From the NCBI GenBank assembly GCA_947311845.1, contig CAMZMU010000040.1, positions 58,243,537-58,307,536 on the forward strand: a DNA stretch of 64,000 nt. Reading direction: 5' to 3'. The notes under the pieces were generated by a model that had not been told where the DNA came from, ran no database searches, and saw only the letters and a program-made list of their open reading frames with translations. Below are positions 10,650 through 22,631 of the stretch, piece by piece. Made by a program: the position numbers and the translations under genes. This DNA is from Poa pratensis. Taxonomy: Eukaryota > Streptophyta > Magnoliopsida > Poales > Poaceae. Each line of letters begins with the position of its first letter. Within the stretch, counting starts at the first letter, position 1.

Positions 10650-11114
10650 TAAAGACATTGTTCTGCAATTTACTGCAAGAAGCAGAATTTATGTTGTTAT
10701 TGGGTAAGGCATATGGAGTTTCAGGTTTGGCTCAGAGTGTAGCCAATGTCATTGGAAACTGGGGGGGTGGGTGGGTGGGTTCAGTCCATTGATCTGATGG
10801 TTTTGTTACCAACTGGGTATAGTTTGTGATGCTATAGTAGGATCATGTATAGACAGTTAGTAATACAATTACACATCGCTTCATGCTGTCATAGGCTGAG
10901 ATGTTTGGTGCACGGTTCCAAAAATCGCGCTGCACATATATCTTTTATTTGCCACTCCATTTCAAATGATCTAAAAGTACAATGAGAGCAATACGATTTA
11001 CTGATCTAATTAATGTACATTCGTAGATAGTACTCCATTCGCAAGAGAGATGCTAATAATATTTATTGATTTCTGCTACAAGTTGCCGGTGCATCGTGGT
11101 GCTGGCACAGCTCT
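10650..11114. other. 3' flank of kinase gene A
   Basis: AT-rich sequence with a G-rich run at 10761-10779 (four G tracts). It would hold the 3' UTR of gene A. No U-box coding exon is visible here, although paralogues B and C have one immediately downstream of the kinase exon. Confidence 0.55.
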
Positions 11115-14100
11115 TCAGCTTCCCTGACTCCATCTCCGGGATTTACTTGCAGTCGCCATGGTCCGCAGGATGTCCAGCGATCTCCAGTCGGAATCAGACG
11201 TGATGGCCGGCCGCTGCTTCCGCTCCAGGTTGCAGCACCTCAGCGCCAGCCGCATGAGCCGCGCTGCCTGCACCTCTGGCCAGTTCCCTGCGGATACGTC
11301 CAGCAGGCCATGCACGGCATCCTTCGTCATAGCCTCGTGCACCTGCTCGGCAATGTTGAGGTCGAGCAGCCCAGTGAGTACCTGCAGGATCACTACACCG
11401 AACGCGTACACATCTGACTCCGTGGTGAGCTCGCCGGTCATGAAGAAGATGGGGTCCATGTACCCCATTGTGCCCATTGGGTTCGTCCGCCGGCAGATTG
11501 TGTCCTCGCCCAATGGCTTCATCTGCACAATGCGTGCGGTCCCGAAATCCCCTAGCCGGCTCACGTTCCGGGCGTCGAGGAGAATGTTCGTCAGCTTCAG
11601 GTCAGCGTGGATGATGGCGTGGGGGCGGCTGGAGTGGAGGTGTGCTAGGGCGGAACGCTGCTCGGCTAGGATCCTGATACGGTCCTTCCATGGAAGCCCC
11701 TTGGAAAGCGCATCCATGAGCGTGCCGTTGGGGAGGTGCTCATAAACGAGGACGCATGATTCCTGGCACACGCCGACCAGCTTCATGATGTGTGGGTGCT
11801 CGATTCTGCTCAGCGCTACAACCTGGAGAGTTCCAAACACGATTGACATTTCCTCTAGTTACGGTCATGCAGTTCAAGAATTGCTTCTGCAGGTAGTAAG
11901 GTATGCAAGCCTATTACTTGATCCATCTACTTATCCACTTCTGCAAGTTCTTTGATATGAGCAAGGAGGATGGGCGATTAACTGATTATCCATCAGCATA
12001 CAGTTCTCTCTTAAAACAAGTGCAGAAACAGGAATCCTGTCAGGATTCTACTGCATTTCAGATAGGAATACTTGCCCACTACTCTTTACAGAATGACTGT
12101 TTGCTTCTTATAGTTACTCATAAGCTATGTTGTGTGCATACTCAAATAGTTAAATGAATGACCTGATAGAGTGTTTATTATATTTACCTCCTGCTGAAAC
12201 TCTGGGAAACCTTGTCTACTATGGGGTCTCAACAACTTGATAGCCACTATGACGGCACCTAGTTTTCCTTTGTATACTGGGCCATAACCTCCTTCTCCTA
12301 TGAGATTTTGTGAGTAGAAGTTATTTGTCGCTTTCGCAATACGCGACATGGAGAACTCCGCAATGTGATCTGGAATTTGCAGCACTGGGTATCTTTTTTT
12401 TGTTAAGGTCCTTTCCCTCAGCAAATCATTCTTTTTCCTGGGTGACAAGATGTTTTCTTCATGATTATGGCTCTCATCTTGCAGATCTTTTAATTTGCTC
12501 TGGAGTTCCTCCATTTGCTCCTGTACAAAACAAAAAACTGCATACTAAAGAAGTATTCAAGAGATTCAAAGATGTACCAATGTGGCAATGTTGTGTTACA
12601 CTTACATACACTTTGTTTCCCATGATTTTCTATCACCTATTTTTCATTTTCTCAATCAGTATGTCTCCAGCTTATCTTTTGAAGTGTTATTGTTGTCATA
12701 TGTTGGAACCTTCACCTAGCCATTTTTTTGTCCAATCTCTACTGGTTCTGATTTCAAACAGTATGGACTATGACAAGGTTTTTATCATGTGACTCTTACC
12801 ATCAGTTTTGCAGCCTTTTCAGAAATATTTCTGGGACTCTGTATCTCATCAGATTCATCAGCGCCCTCTTTGGAATAAAATTCCACCTCACAAGCATTTG
12901 ATTCCTCACTGCCTTGTTCAGCTTCTTGCACATCATACTGGAATGGATCAAAACTTAGTGTTACACAAGTTGCACCTTTTGGAAGTCATACCTAATACCT
13001 TTTTCCTTACCACTTAAATGTAGTAACCTACCTATGTGAAAACAGTGGTAAATATAGTTCTAGTCAAACATACTTAAGCGCACAGTGAATTCACGTACAA
13101 TGTCATTTTTTTTTCTGTATTACTGTATGTGTGGACAAACTTAAAGAGTAGGCACAAATTCTTAATGCACATGTTTTAGTAGTTGTGCTGAAAGCAAAAC
13201 CAAGGCAAGCTATACCTTTTCTGAGTGACCAGAACCATCCACCTGAATCACCCCATCCCCATCCACGATATCATCTTCCTGAAATGAGACATACTTGAGA
13301 AAATTCCATGAGTTAGGACCTGAACTCTGAACCATGCTCATAAATTTGTAAGTTGAAACAGTTATTGTTTGTTTGTGTGCAATGCTTTATTAAAAAGTTG
13401 CTTACAAAATCACTTTGTGGTGTTTTGTATCCATCAGATTCATCGTTCAGCTCATGTATAGATGCCAACAATTCAGAGTTTCCCCCATATCCTATGCTTC
13501 CTGTATGCCTCAGATGATCATTACTGCACTTAAGAATGATCTCATCCATCAAGTGGTTACTGGATTTGATCCAGATGTTAACGAGATTAGTTTATCTGCA
13601 GTTATGGACTTGAGAAAAACTATACCTAGTGGACACATATTTGCCATTGATCACCACCCAAACCTGACAGCATTTGCGAAGCACCTCTTTCTTTGCCATA
13701 TTCCTGCGTAATTTGGTTCAGTGTTTACTATTATATGCGTTAAGATACTGTTCATTTTGTTGTGAACATGCTACATAGAGTAACATATACCGCAAGGGAA
13801 ATGCTCCCTTTTGGGGATGAGTTCACTTTGCGATCTCACCTTGAACCGATGACGATTCTCTTAATTTTGAGCTTCTTTACCAGGTTCACAAGACCAGCAA
13901 GAATGTCATCGTGTGTAATGTAATGCGCCCTAACCTGCAAAGGTACATTCCTGTTTATGAAACATTCTTTCTGTGAAATGTTATCTTTGTTTCCCTTATT
14001 ATTCAGGACTTAATATAAACATGTCCGAGTTCATCCACGATCTCAAACAAATATCTGATGAGTACCAAGTTTTCTGGATAAGCTCTCATGAGCACAGCTA

Positions 14101-14862
14101 TAACATGAATTATCTTCGTCTGAACTAAAATTTTACAAGGATAGATGGCAGTACCTCTCTTATATCACACAGGCTTTTGTATCGTGACAACATCCTGACC
14201 ATTACTTCTGTTTCTCTGCCTCTATGCATCTCCTTCTCCTTTTCATCTGCAAACTTGTATAGCAGCTTGCCACCCACTGCAGTTGTTGGGTAGAAACAGA
14301 CAATTATTTATACATCTCATAAAAATGAAGTTATACCTTATCCTGTTGGCATATGTATGTTAATCAAATTTAGCTATTTGTTGCAATCAGTTATGTGTAT
14401 AATCTTCTACAACATTCTTACTACCCATAGGCCACAGCTACCAGGGAAGTTTGATTAGGCATTTCCTTTACTGGCCTGGTAGAAAATTATAAGTGTATGG
14501 TATCTAAGATGGCTACGTCGTTAAAGAACGGTAAAAAATAAAAATATTGCGTTCCTACTATCAACAATTTTTTTAACGCTTCCTTATAGGATTGGATAAC
14601 ACATTACTTTCTATTCACACAAAAGTTGAAACATAATACACCACATGGGTTTCCTTAATAACATGGGTGACTATTAGAGCTGTACATAGGATGGAAAAGT
14701 TTTGGCTGAAGAAATCTTACTGAAGGGCATCCACTTGGACGGCCAGTGAACATTGACAAGAACTATTGTGGCCCTTGGGAAATTTGCAGCAGCCCATAGT
14801 ATATTAGCCTTCTCTTTTCTGAAGTTCTTCCCGACTGCGATGTGAATCTCTTCTCCATCCAT
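11115..14862 (-). CDS. USP-domain receptor-like cytoplasmic kinase, no U-box (gene A)
   Basis: Nine exons: 14862-14721, 14276-14155, 13934-13840, 13703-13626, 13559-13406, 13278-13216, 12937-12800, 12520-12188 and 11822-11115. All junctions are GT-AG and they sum to 1833 nt, an uninterrupted frame of 610 residues. Residues 1-145 form a universal-stress-protein-like domain (IHIAVGKNFRKEKANILWAA; LVNLVKKLKIKRIVIGS). An acidic and coiled linker follows, then a kinase with glycine loop GEGGYGPVYKG (about 339), VAIK lysine (about 359), HADLK catalytic loop (about 447) and DFG (about 467). This is the architecture of plant PUB-type kinases of RLCK-IX type, but the C-terminal U-box of its neighbours is missing. 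HAD in place of HRD suggests a non-RD kinase. It is the only uninterrupted copy in the array. An upstream non-coding or short coding exon cannot be excluded. Confidence 0.85.
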
Positions 14863-16652
14863 CTTTGTTACTCCCTGTATACCCTTTTTTTAGAAAAAAA
14901 ATCAACGTAAATCTAGATTCAGCTTTTGCTATCTAGTTCAGCAGAACCTGAACCACATAAGTCACACCTCAAAAAGAATCTGGAAGTTATCTAAAAGGCT
15001 TATGGAAGTACCTAATTGTGCTGCACCACTTTTCATCAACTCAGGGGCATCGGTATCAGCGTCATCCTTGTCTCTTTGAACCTTTGCTTTTCCTAGGAAG
15101 TGTCAGTTCATAGAAGGCCTGAAGGAGAGGGTCTGGTGGTGGTTTTATAGCGTGGCCTTGGATTTGGTCTTCCTCTGACTGTATCCATCTGCAGTGAGCA
15201 CAGTATCATGCCAGTCTCTTACTTTGGGTCCCAAGTGTAGTCCAATGAGAAAAATGTGGTTTCAATTTAGGAAACATTGGTTTTACCCTTTCAGAATTTC
15301 AGTAGCTGTTCCAATTTACAAATGACCAGGCTGACAATAATATTTTTTTTGTGTGGCAGGAAAACTTGTCCTCCATACTTGGAGAAGGCTTGGATTTGGG
15401 CGAAATTTCAGTGAAATTTCCACCACTTCGAGAAAGCTGTTGTGCATGCCTGCCCTCAATGACTGACTTTTGATGCTTAGCAATGAAGTCGTCCCATTAG
15501 ATGGTAAATATTAGAGGCCATCCCATCTCCCCGGCCGGCAGTGCCCATCAAAGGGTTGCTTTCAAGACGCGGAGATGTTGTCCAGGACATATAATTCTGA
15601 TATGATTTGGCATCTGCAATATTGTTCTTTTTCTTAAGGTGTCTCTCACATAATTCTTTCTCTCAAGCTGTCAATATAGTGATGTACATCAAGACATCTC
15701 CTGTTTTTTATGTGTATGTTGACCAGCATATACCGGCATTATACCTTGGAATTACAATATGTGAAGATTGAGGGTGCAGCTTGTATCCGTTGTAATCTCC
15801 ATCGGACTCATTTGGACGGAAGTGCTTGTCGAGAAGAAACTGCTAAAAAACAATGTCAGGATCGGATAGATCGGGACAGCAAGGGGAAACAAGTTTCTTC
15901 CTGGATACTGTCTTCTGAAGATACCAGTTCATAATTTGTTTTTGCAAGTTTCTGTTCAGATTGTACTGGCAATTTATTCAGTCATTTGAGACAAGGACGT
16001 CCTACCTGTTAGTGGCCTGCATTCGTAAGAAAATTCGACAAACTTGCTATGTCTAGCATCTTCCAGAGAAGGTTCTGTTCAGCTCCATGGATTTGTGTCA
16101 GCGACAAGAGGATAAAATAAGCTGATCAAAGCTCACTGAGATTTGATTTACCTTCTGAAGAGTTTAATTTTGATCATTTCGTACTTTCAGAATACGCAGA
16201 TCGATGTGCGAATGGATGTAGCATGTAAAATGACAGCGTAACATATATGGTTGTAAAAATTGATAGTTCCGCTCCCGTATGCACTTTTCATTCAATCATC
16301 ATTCAATCATTCATGAACCATCGACATTCAGAGGCCAGTCAAGTGAAACACCATTATTGATCGTTCACTCGAGCAGTGTGAACATGTAACAGTGGTATCA
16401 TCACCAAAACAGTTTTCTCTATACAAATCCATGTGGAAAGTCCAATGCCAGTGATGGATCTCCAGGTCATTACATTTTATGTACACGTTTTGCTCAAGAA
16501 AAAAAAAAGCGATGTGTATGTATGAAATCATTCTTTCAGAATACACATAGAATCGTTTGGTTTGTTGTGGTTTGTTTCTATTAATCCGCGTAAGGAGTTA
16601 AATACACAGCAAAATCTCATTTCGAAGTTCCATGGTGATAAAGCTAACTTAT
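14863..16652. other. Promoter side of gene A and 3' flank of gene B
   Basis: No further gene recognised. Short open frames near 15.7-15.9 kb and 16.3-16.8 kb lack family motifs. The stretch should contain the promoter of gene A and the 3' UTR of gene B. Confidence 0.45.
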
Positions 16653-18545
16653 TTAACTTTCATTTGTCTGCAGCCACTCTTGGATTGCAGAACGGAGGGC
16701 ATGGTTCGGCAAAAGATCCCGGTGGGGTAGCTCAAGGTTTGTCATGGGTGAAGTATGGTGGCCACTGTCGATCCACTCCCTTATAGCTTCGGCTTCATAG
16801 GTAAAACCATCCGCAGCAATTAGAGGCTCCCTCATTACATCCTGCACCATAGAAATGCGAATGTGAAACAACCTGAAAGTTCAAATGCTGTGTATGCAAG
16901 AAATTGACTGATTCGTCTAAAATTACTAAGAATGATAATTAGAAACAAAAATGCAGGCAAAATTTAAGGTGAATCAAGCATGGTTCATATATTTTAGAGA
17001 TAATATTATCAAAGTGGACAGTAGAAGAAAATGATGTTCAACAAGTGAAATGTATGACTCACCTGTAGTATTGGACAGATGAAGTAGGACGGCACACCAC
17101 CAAGGTCTTCTGATACTGATTTAAATGACAAGGAACACATCATAACGGAAGCAGACTTCAACATTGGTTCTAGTACAGTCCAAACCTGAGTTTGCAGGTC
17201 AGGACGATTTTTTCTTCTGATTTCGCAACATTTCAGACCTACCCGAGCCAATTGCTCAGCCTGCATAGCTGGCCAGTCCCCAGCAGACGAATCCAAAATT
17301 GCATCCAGACAACCCTTTTCCATTGCCCGTTGCATATCTTTCAACAGCCCGAATCCTGGTCTTCCAGTCAAGACGCGCAGAAGCACGATTCCGAAAGAGT
17401 ATACATCAGATAGGGGGGTCAGATCACCAGTCATAACATATTCAGGATCAATGTACGCAAAAGATCCCTTTGGGTGGGTATGCCTATATAGAGTGGTTGT
17501 GTCCCTGAACTCATTAGTGAACATTCGGCACACGCCAAAACCACTGAGCTTTGCTACATTATTTCCATCGAGAAGAATGTTAGATGCTTTCAGGTCACTG
17601 TGGACAATGCTATGGGGTTTATTGGAATGGAGGAACATGAGCGCGGAGCAAACATTGGAAATGATGCGGGTGCGCAGCTGCCAACTAAGAGGTTTAGAGT
17701 TGTCCTTGCAAGCCAGGCGGTCATCCAAGCTTCCATGGGACATGTATTCGTAGACAAGACCTTGGGCGTCCTTGCATGCTCCTATAAGAGTGACCAGGTT
17801 TGGATGTCGCACCCTGCTTAGAATCTCTATCTGCAAAGGAGGCAACATGAACAAGTTAGCTGTCTGCAATACGGTAATTTATTTGAACCAGCAAAATACC
17901 AGTTTAGTCGAGATGAAAGAAAGCAAATAATTGACTAAAACCAATAATTCAACCTCTTGATTGAACTGCGACTGTGACTGTGTGCTTTCAGGATTTAACT
18001 TCTTTATAGCTACATTTGTGTGCCGAAGAAAGCCCTTGTACACACTTCCATAAACACTTTCTCCAACCTTCAAGGAGTGGTCAAAGTTGTTGGTTGCTTC
18101 GTTAATCTCTGTGCAGGATAACTCCGTGATGTGCATTATCCCCTCTGCAGTTGCACTAGACTCTCCTTTCTTTGCATGTAGTGCTTCTACCTCTCTTACA
18201 GCTTTGTCACGCTGCAACATCAAATCCTTGATGATACGGTCTGAATAAGCAGTCCTTTTCTCCAGGGCCAATCTTTTCTTGCGTTCCTCTTGAAGATTTG
18301 CACAAAGTTCATCATTTGTTTCCGTGAGTCTCTCAACTTCCTCCATTGTTGCTGTCAACTTTTCTTCTATTTCATTCTTTTGCTTCACTTCTCGGAAGTA
18401 CATATTCTCGGAGGCTTGTGCCTGTTGGACAAGCTAAATGTGAGAAACTGTTTCGTTAAGTTTTGTAGCTGGCAGTTATCCAAAATAATGGCTCTAATTT
18501 TTTTACAAATTATTATCGATGGTAATTCTGAAGATAATTCACAAG

Positions 18546-19008
18546 CACAAACAAAGCCTAGCCCTTTCCATCAGTTCGGACTTTTGGGACAATTGGCTAG
18601 TGCATCAATTCAATATGTTATCAGAGCTAGGTGGTCTCAAGTTCAAGCCCCGGCTAACGCGCTATTTAATATAAATAGTTGCAGCCTCCCATCTATAGGT
18701 TGATTTAATTTAGGCCGGAGGCAGACCTAAGTCAAGGTAATCCTCCTTTGAAACACTTTGGTATTGCTCCTAGATAGATCATAATACAAATAATCAATCA
18801 GAGCACAGGGAGCCATCTCATTATCTTTATTTTTCCGTAAAGAAAAACTATGGTGGACTAGCTTATTTTTAAATCAGTTTATGAAAGAGCCCAATGCAAA
18901 AAAATGCATGTTGGGTCCCACATCTAAGGTCTTCCCGTTTGTCCAGCCTAGACGTGAGGGAGAGTGTTAAAATAAAAAGCCTAGCCTTTTCCATCAGTTC
19001 GGACTTTA
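18546..19008 (+). mobile_element. Possible TRIM-like mini LTR element in gene B intron
   Basis: Direct repeats of about 35-45 bp (around AGCCTAGCC and CATCAGTTCGGACTTT) lie at about 18555-18592 and 18977-19007. The left copy is followed by TTATCAGAGC (18618-18627), resembling an initiator-Met tRNA primer site. The right copy is preceded by a purine-rich stretch and TGTTAAAA. The ends are degraded and no target duplication was found. Confidence 0.4.
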
Positions 19009-19040
19009 GCAAGAGCTTCATCCAGATCTGTCACCGACAT

Positions 19041-20197
19041 GAGTAAATGGCACCAGGGGTCACACAACTCGTCCGCTATGTGCACTTAAGTCACACAACT
19101 GGAGAACGGAATTTTTTGGTCACACAACAGAACTTTTGGTGCACGCTGGTCACTAGCCCCATATGTCAGTCCGTTTTCCGTTGCACGAGTGCTGATGTGG
19201 ACACGTAATTTTGCAGAAACCCTCTGTATTTTTGGATATTTCGCAAAAACCCAAATTCGTATCCAATAACATTTTTTCACTGTCTCTGACCCATTTGCGT
19301 TTCTTGGCCGCCAGCGAGGACACCGCAGATGGCGCGGCCGTCTTGGGCGTGGGCGTGGGCTGGACGAAGAGGCGTTCTTGGGGAAGGCCTGCTCGCGGGC
19401 GGGCGACCCCACCGCGGACCGCGGCGTCCACCCGCAGTACGTGTCCGGCGACGGCGGCGCCGTCGCGGCGGAGGCGGACACGGCGTCCTTGCGGCGGTGG
19501 AAAACGGCGTCCTGGCATACGAGGCGCCAACTCCAGCTCTTCGACGAGATCCGGCCCCGCCGTCGTGCTCTCCTACGTGGTGGCCGGCCTCTCCGCGATG
19601 CTCTCCGTGCTCTGCTACGCCGAGTTCGCCGTCGAGATCCCCGTGGCTGGCGGCTCCTTTGCGTACGTCGCTTGCAGCTGAGCGGCGTCGGGCTGCAGCT
19701 GCTCGTGCGCGTCGGTCTGCAGCTGAGCGGCGCTCGACGGGCAAGCTGAGCGGCGTCCAGGACCTCTACGGTGTCAAGCTGAGCGATCCAATCTCTACAG
19801 TGGCAAGCTGATCCGATCCAATCTCTCCGGCGTTGACTTCTGTTTTTTATTTTTCTTTTGTTTTTTTAGAAGATTTGACAAGTGGGACATGTCTAATTTT
19901 GTAATATGGACCTGATATTTTTTATGATTGGTGTCATTATTTTTTATTGAACTGGTGTCAATATTTGTGATTGGACCCAAATTTGAGTTTTTTGCGAAAT
20001 GTCCAAAAAACAGGGGGTTTTCTACAAAATTACGTGTCCACGTCAGCACTCCTGTAATGGAAAATGGACTGACATGTGGGGTTAGTGACCAGCGTGCACC
20101 AAAAGTTCAGTTGTGTGACCAAAAAATCCCGTTCTCCAGTTGTGTGACTTAAGTGCACATAACGGACGAGTTGTGTGACCCCTGGTGCCATTTACTC
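19041..20197 (+). mobile_element. Pack-MULE-like element in gene B intron
   Basis: A 1157-bp element with long terminal inverted repeats (roughly 240 bp; outer end GAGTAAATGGCACC) and a perfect 9-bp target duplication CACCGACAT (19032-19040 and 20198-20206), the hallmark of Mutator-like transposition. No transposase is present. The GC-rich centre (about 19.30-19.80 kb) carries host-gene sequence, including a cationic amino acid transporter fragment. It lies in the intron between two coding exons of gene B. Confidence 0.85.
19550..19681 (+). pseudogene. Captured cationic amino acid transporter fragment
   Basis: The plus frame encodes AVVLSYVVAGLSAMLSVLCY followed by AEFAVEIPVAGGSFAYV. This matches my recollection of the membrane-spanning segment of plant CAT-type amino acid permeases that follows the first helices. 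It ends abruptly, has no start and no remaining transporter sequence, and is enclosed by Mutator inverted repeats, so it is a transduplicated fragment, not a gene. Confidence 0.72.
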
Positions 20198-21278
20198 CAC
20201 CGACATACATTAACATTTGAAGTAACAGTTAACATCAGTATACTTGATATGACTGAAAAATACAAATTAAGCTACTCTTACTTTCTGGAAAGCCTCAAAG
20301 AACTCTTTTTCTGCTTTCTCACGGCTGCATTTTTCTTCATGGGCTTGCTTTCTTACACTCTCTAACTCCCGGAGCATATGCTGGAATTTATTTTCAGGCT
20401 TGTCAGATTCGTTAACAGTTTCCTGCATGAGATAAGGTAAAAACTTCACATTGATATTTTCTTGAATTTTTAACCGTCTTCATTCTTCATTGCTGTTAAA
20501 ACACGATGTAGTTTCTAAAAGATGTGGTAAAAATTACACTTCAATATCAAAAGTACAAATTGGTGGACTGCTAGATAAAAGAGCATGATTCATCTATTTT
20601 TGTGTATTTATTATGAAGCGAATTCTCCCGCATGGATTGGGTTTACCTTTTCATTATTGTAGGATCTGCATGGACTTGTCCTTTCGATCTGCGGTCCCAG
20701 GTTTGGTTTGTGTAGCCATGTGTTTGAAACACACCACGTCTCTGACAAACTAGCTGATCTAGCCATCGAAAACTGTTGAGCACCAGACTTGTGCGTACCT
20801 TCCGGCATGGCTTCATGGCTGAGGGGAACAACCTTCCTAGCGTAGAGAAAGCAGACAGAGAGGGAAATATGTCAATTGCCGACCAGAATTCTGCAATGCA
20901 GTGGTAAGGACACAAGTTAGGATTATTCAGAGTCGACCAATCGAACCTGCGGCAAACGAGCGTTCCTTTGCAAATGTACCATATCGTGCAGAAAGGATCT
21001 GCCCGCTGTTCTACAAGCTGTGCTTTCTTGGACTTGGGAGCTTTCATTTTCCTGAAACCCTTGGACAAGGGGGTTAGACGGTTAGTTCTTTTGTTTGTGT
21101 AGTAACAGGGAATTCACTAGTGATCGCCAAGTATTTAATTATAGTGATCACCCGTAGATGAGTCAGACTTGGCCATACTTTGTGTAGTGCTTGTCTGCTG
21201 CTGCTCCCATGACAAGCACGGTGACATGATGCTTAGAGATGAGCTTTACTAGTCCCTCTGCAACATCATCTGATTCAA

Positions 21279-21914
21279 GAGTTATTTGCACCGGTGGTCA
21301 CACAACTCGTCGTCCATGTGCACTTAAGTCACACATCTGGATAACTGAATTTTTTGGTCACACAACTCGTCATCTGGTGCACTTAAGTCACTGGCCCCAC
21401 CTGTCAGTCCGTTTTCCGTTGAAGTTGATGCTGACTGGACACGTAATTTTGCAAAAACCCCCCTGTACTTTTGAACATTTGCAAAAACCCCCCTGTATTT
21501 TTGGACATTTCAAAAATTCAGGGGTTTTTTGCAAAAATACAGGGGGTTTTTGCAAATGTTTAAAAATACAGGGGGGTTTTTGCAAAATTACGACTGGACA
21601 CGTAATTTTGCAAAAACCCCCCTGTATTTTTGGACATTTGCAAAAAACCCCCTGTATTTTTGGACATTTCAAAAATTCAGGGGTTTTTTGCAAAAATACA
21701 GGGGGGTTTTTGCAAATGTTCAAAAGTACAGGGGGTTTTTGCAAAATTACGTGTCCAGTCAGCTTCAACTTCAACGGAAAACGGACTGACAGGTGGGGCC
21801 AGTGACTTAAGTGCACCAGATGACGAGTTGTGTGACCAAAAAATTCAGTTATCCAGATGTGTGACTTAAGTGCACATCGACGACGAGTTGTGTGACCGCT
21901 GGTGCTATTAACTC
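21279..21914. mobile_element. Fold-back Mutator-type MITE inside gene B exon
   Basis: A 636-bp element that is almost entirely an inverted repeat. Outer ends read GAGTTATTTGCACC and GGTGCTATTAACTC. Flanks carry the 10-bp duplication TCTGATTCAA (21269-21278 and 21915-21924; 9 bp if the ambiguous T belongs to the element). Inner arms repeat a roughly 28-30-bp unit (GCAAAAACCCCCCTGTA...) in both orientations. The subterminal GTCACACAACTCGTC and GACACGTAATTTTGCA are shared with the Pack-MULE at 19041-20197, so both are one family. Removing it restores the codons of a USP-domain exon. Confidence 0.88.
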
Positions 21915-22631
21915 TCTGATTCAACCACCAGCTTCTCAGCTTGTACCTGTGGGGTACATGGGTCGTCAGTGTTTTGAAGCAATCATGGTTTTATTTGCAT
22001 TCCACCTGTAGGATAGATAGGTTTATTTTTACGCATACTACATTTAATTTTTATCTGCATTTTGAGAGGTGACATGTGTGAAGCAAGCAAGACCTTTTCT
22101 TGTGCACACAAGAGCAGGTGGTGATCCAGATTGTCACTCGCTCTTTGCAGCTCCATCTTCTTGTGTGCCATCAGCTCCTGCACTTGCACCTGGCTTGCAG
22201 GAATCCTTGCACCCACTGTGAACAACATTGAAGCGGTAATTAACAGAACTCCATCAGACTATCACAACAAAAAATCTGAATAATATAAGCAATCCAGATT
22301 TCATCTGATAAGAAAAGGCTCCTGCTTGAGTTTGATTTGGGCCAGTTTGCAAAGGAGGAAAAGATTACTGCAGAGATAAAAAAGAAGGAGAACATAGTAG
22401 GAGATGAGTCGTACTAAGGGGGAGGAATCTGGGTTGTGAGTAGACATGAAGCAGCACAAAGGCGGCGTCTTTGTTGGAGAACTTGTGCAGCGCCCACATC
22501 ACCATGGCCTTGGACCCGTCTGCCTCCCTCCCCACCGCCACATACACCTTCTCGCGCATGCCTTCGCTGGTGGACGAAGGCTGTGGTGAGTCGCCGGCGT
22601 GCGACACAGGTGAGCCCCCAGCCGTGTCCAT

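Larger units (their letters stand above)
16653..22631 (-). pseudogene. USP-kinase-U-box gene interrupted by a Mutator MITE (gene B)
   Basis: Exons: 22631-22415, 22215-22094, 21946-21179 (split by the MITE), 21051-20947, 20836-20647, 20422-20282, 18421-17954, 17830-17063 and 16841-16653. With the MITE and one target copy removed, phases agree and the frame has 773 residues: USP domain (REKVYVAVGREADGSKAMVM; VTVLVMGAAADKHYTK), long coiled coil (HEEKCSREKAEKEFFEAFQK), kinase, and a U-box E3 ligase domain (REPLIAADGFTYEAEAIREW). The kinase keeps VAIKK and HSDLKASN, but DFG reads GFG and the glycine loop is GESVYG, so catalysis is doubtful. As it stands, translation entering the MITE meets TAA two codons past the junction. 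Splicing around the MITE could rescue it; only transcripts would show that. Confidence 0.85.

Noticed and set aside
10076..10652. Proline/alanine-rich open frames up to 186 residues
   Set aside because: Low-complexity, present in several frames at once, inside a GC-rich retroposon.
21239..21924. Long open frames of 178 and 188 residues on opposite strands
   Set aside because: They are near-mirror copies created by the inverted-repeat MITE and contain its repeated unit; not a protein gene.
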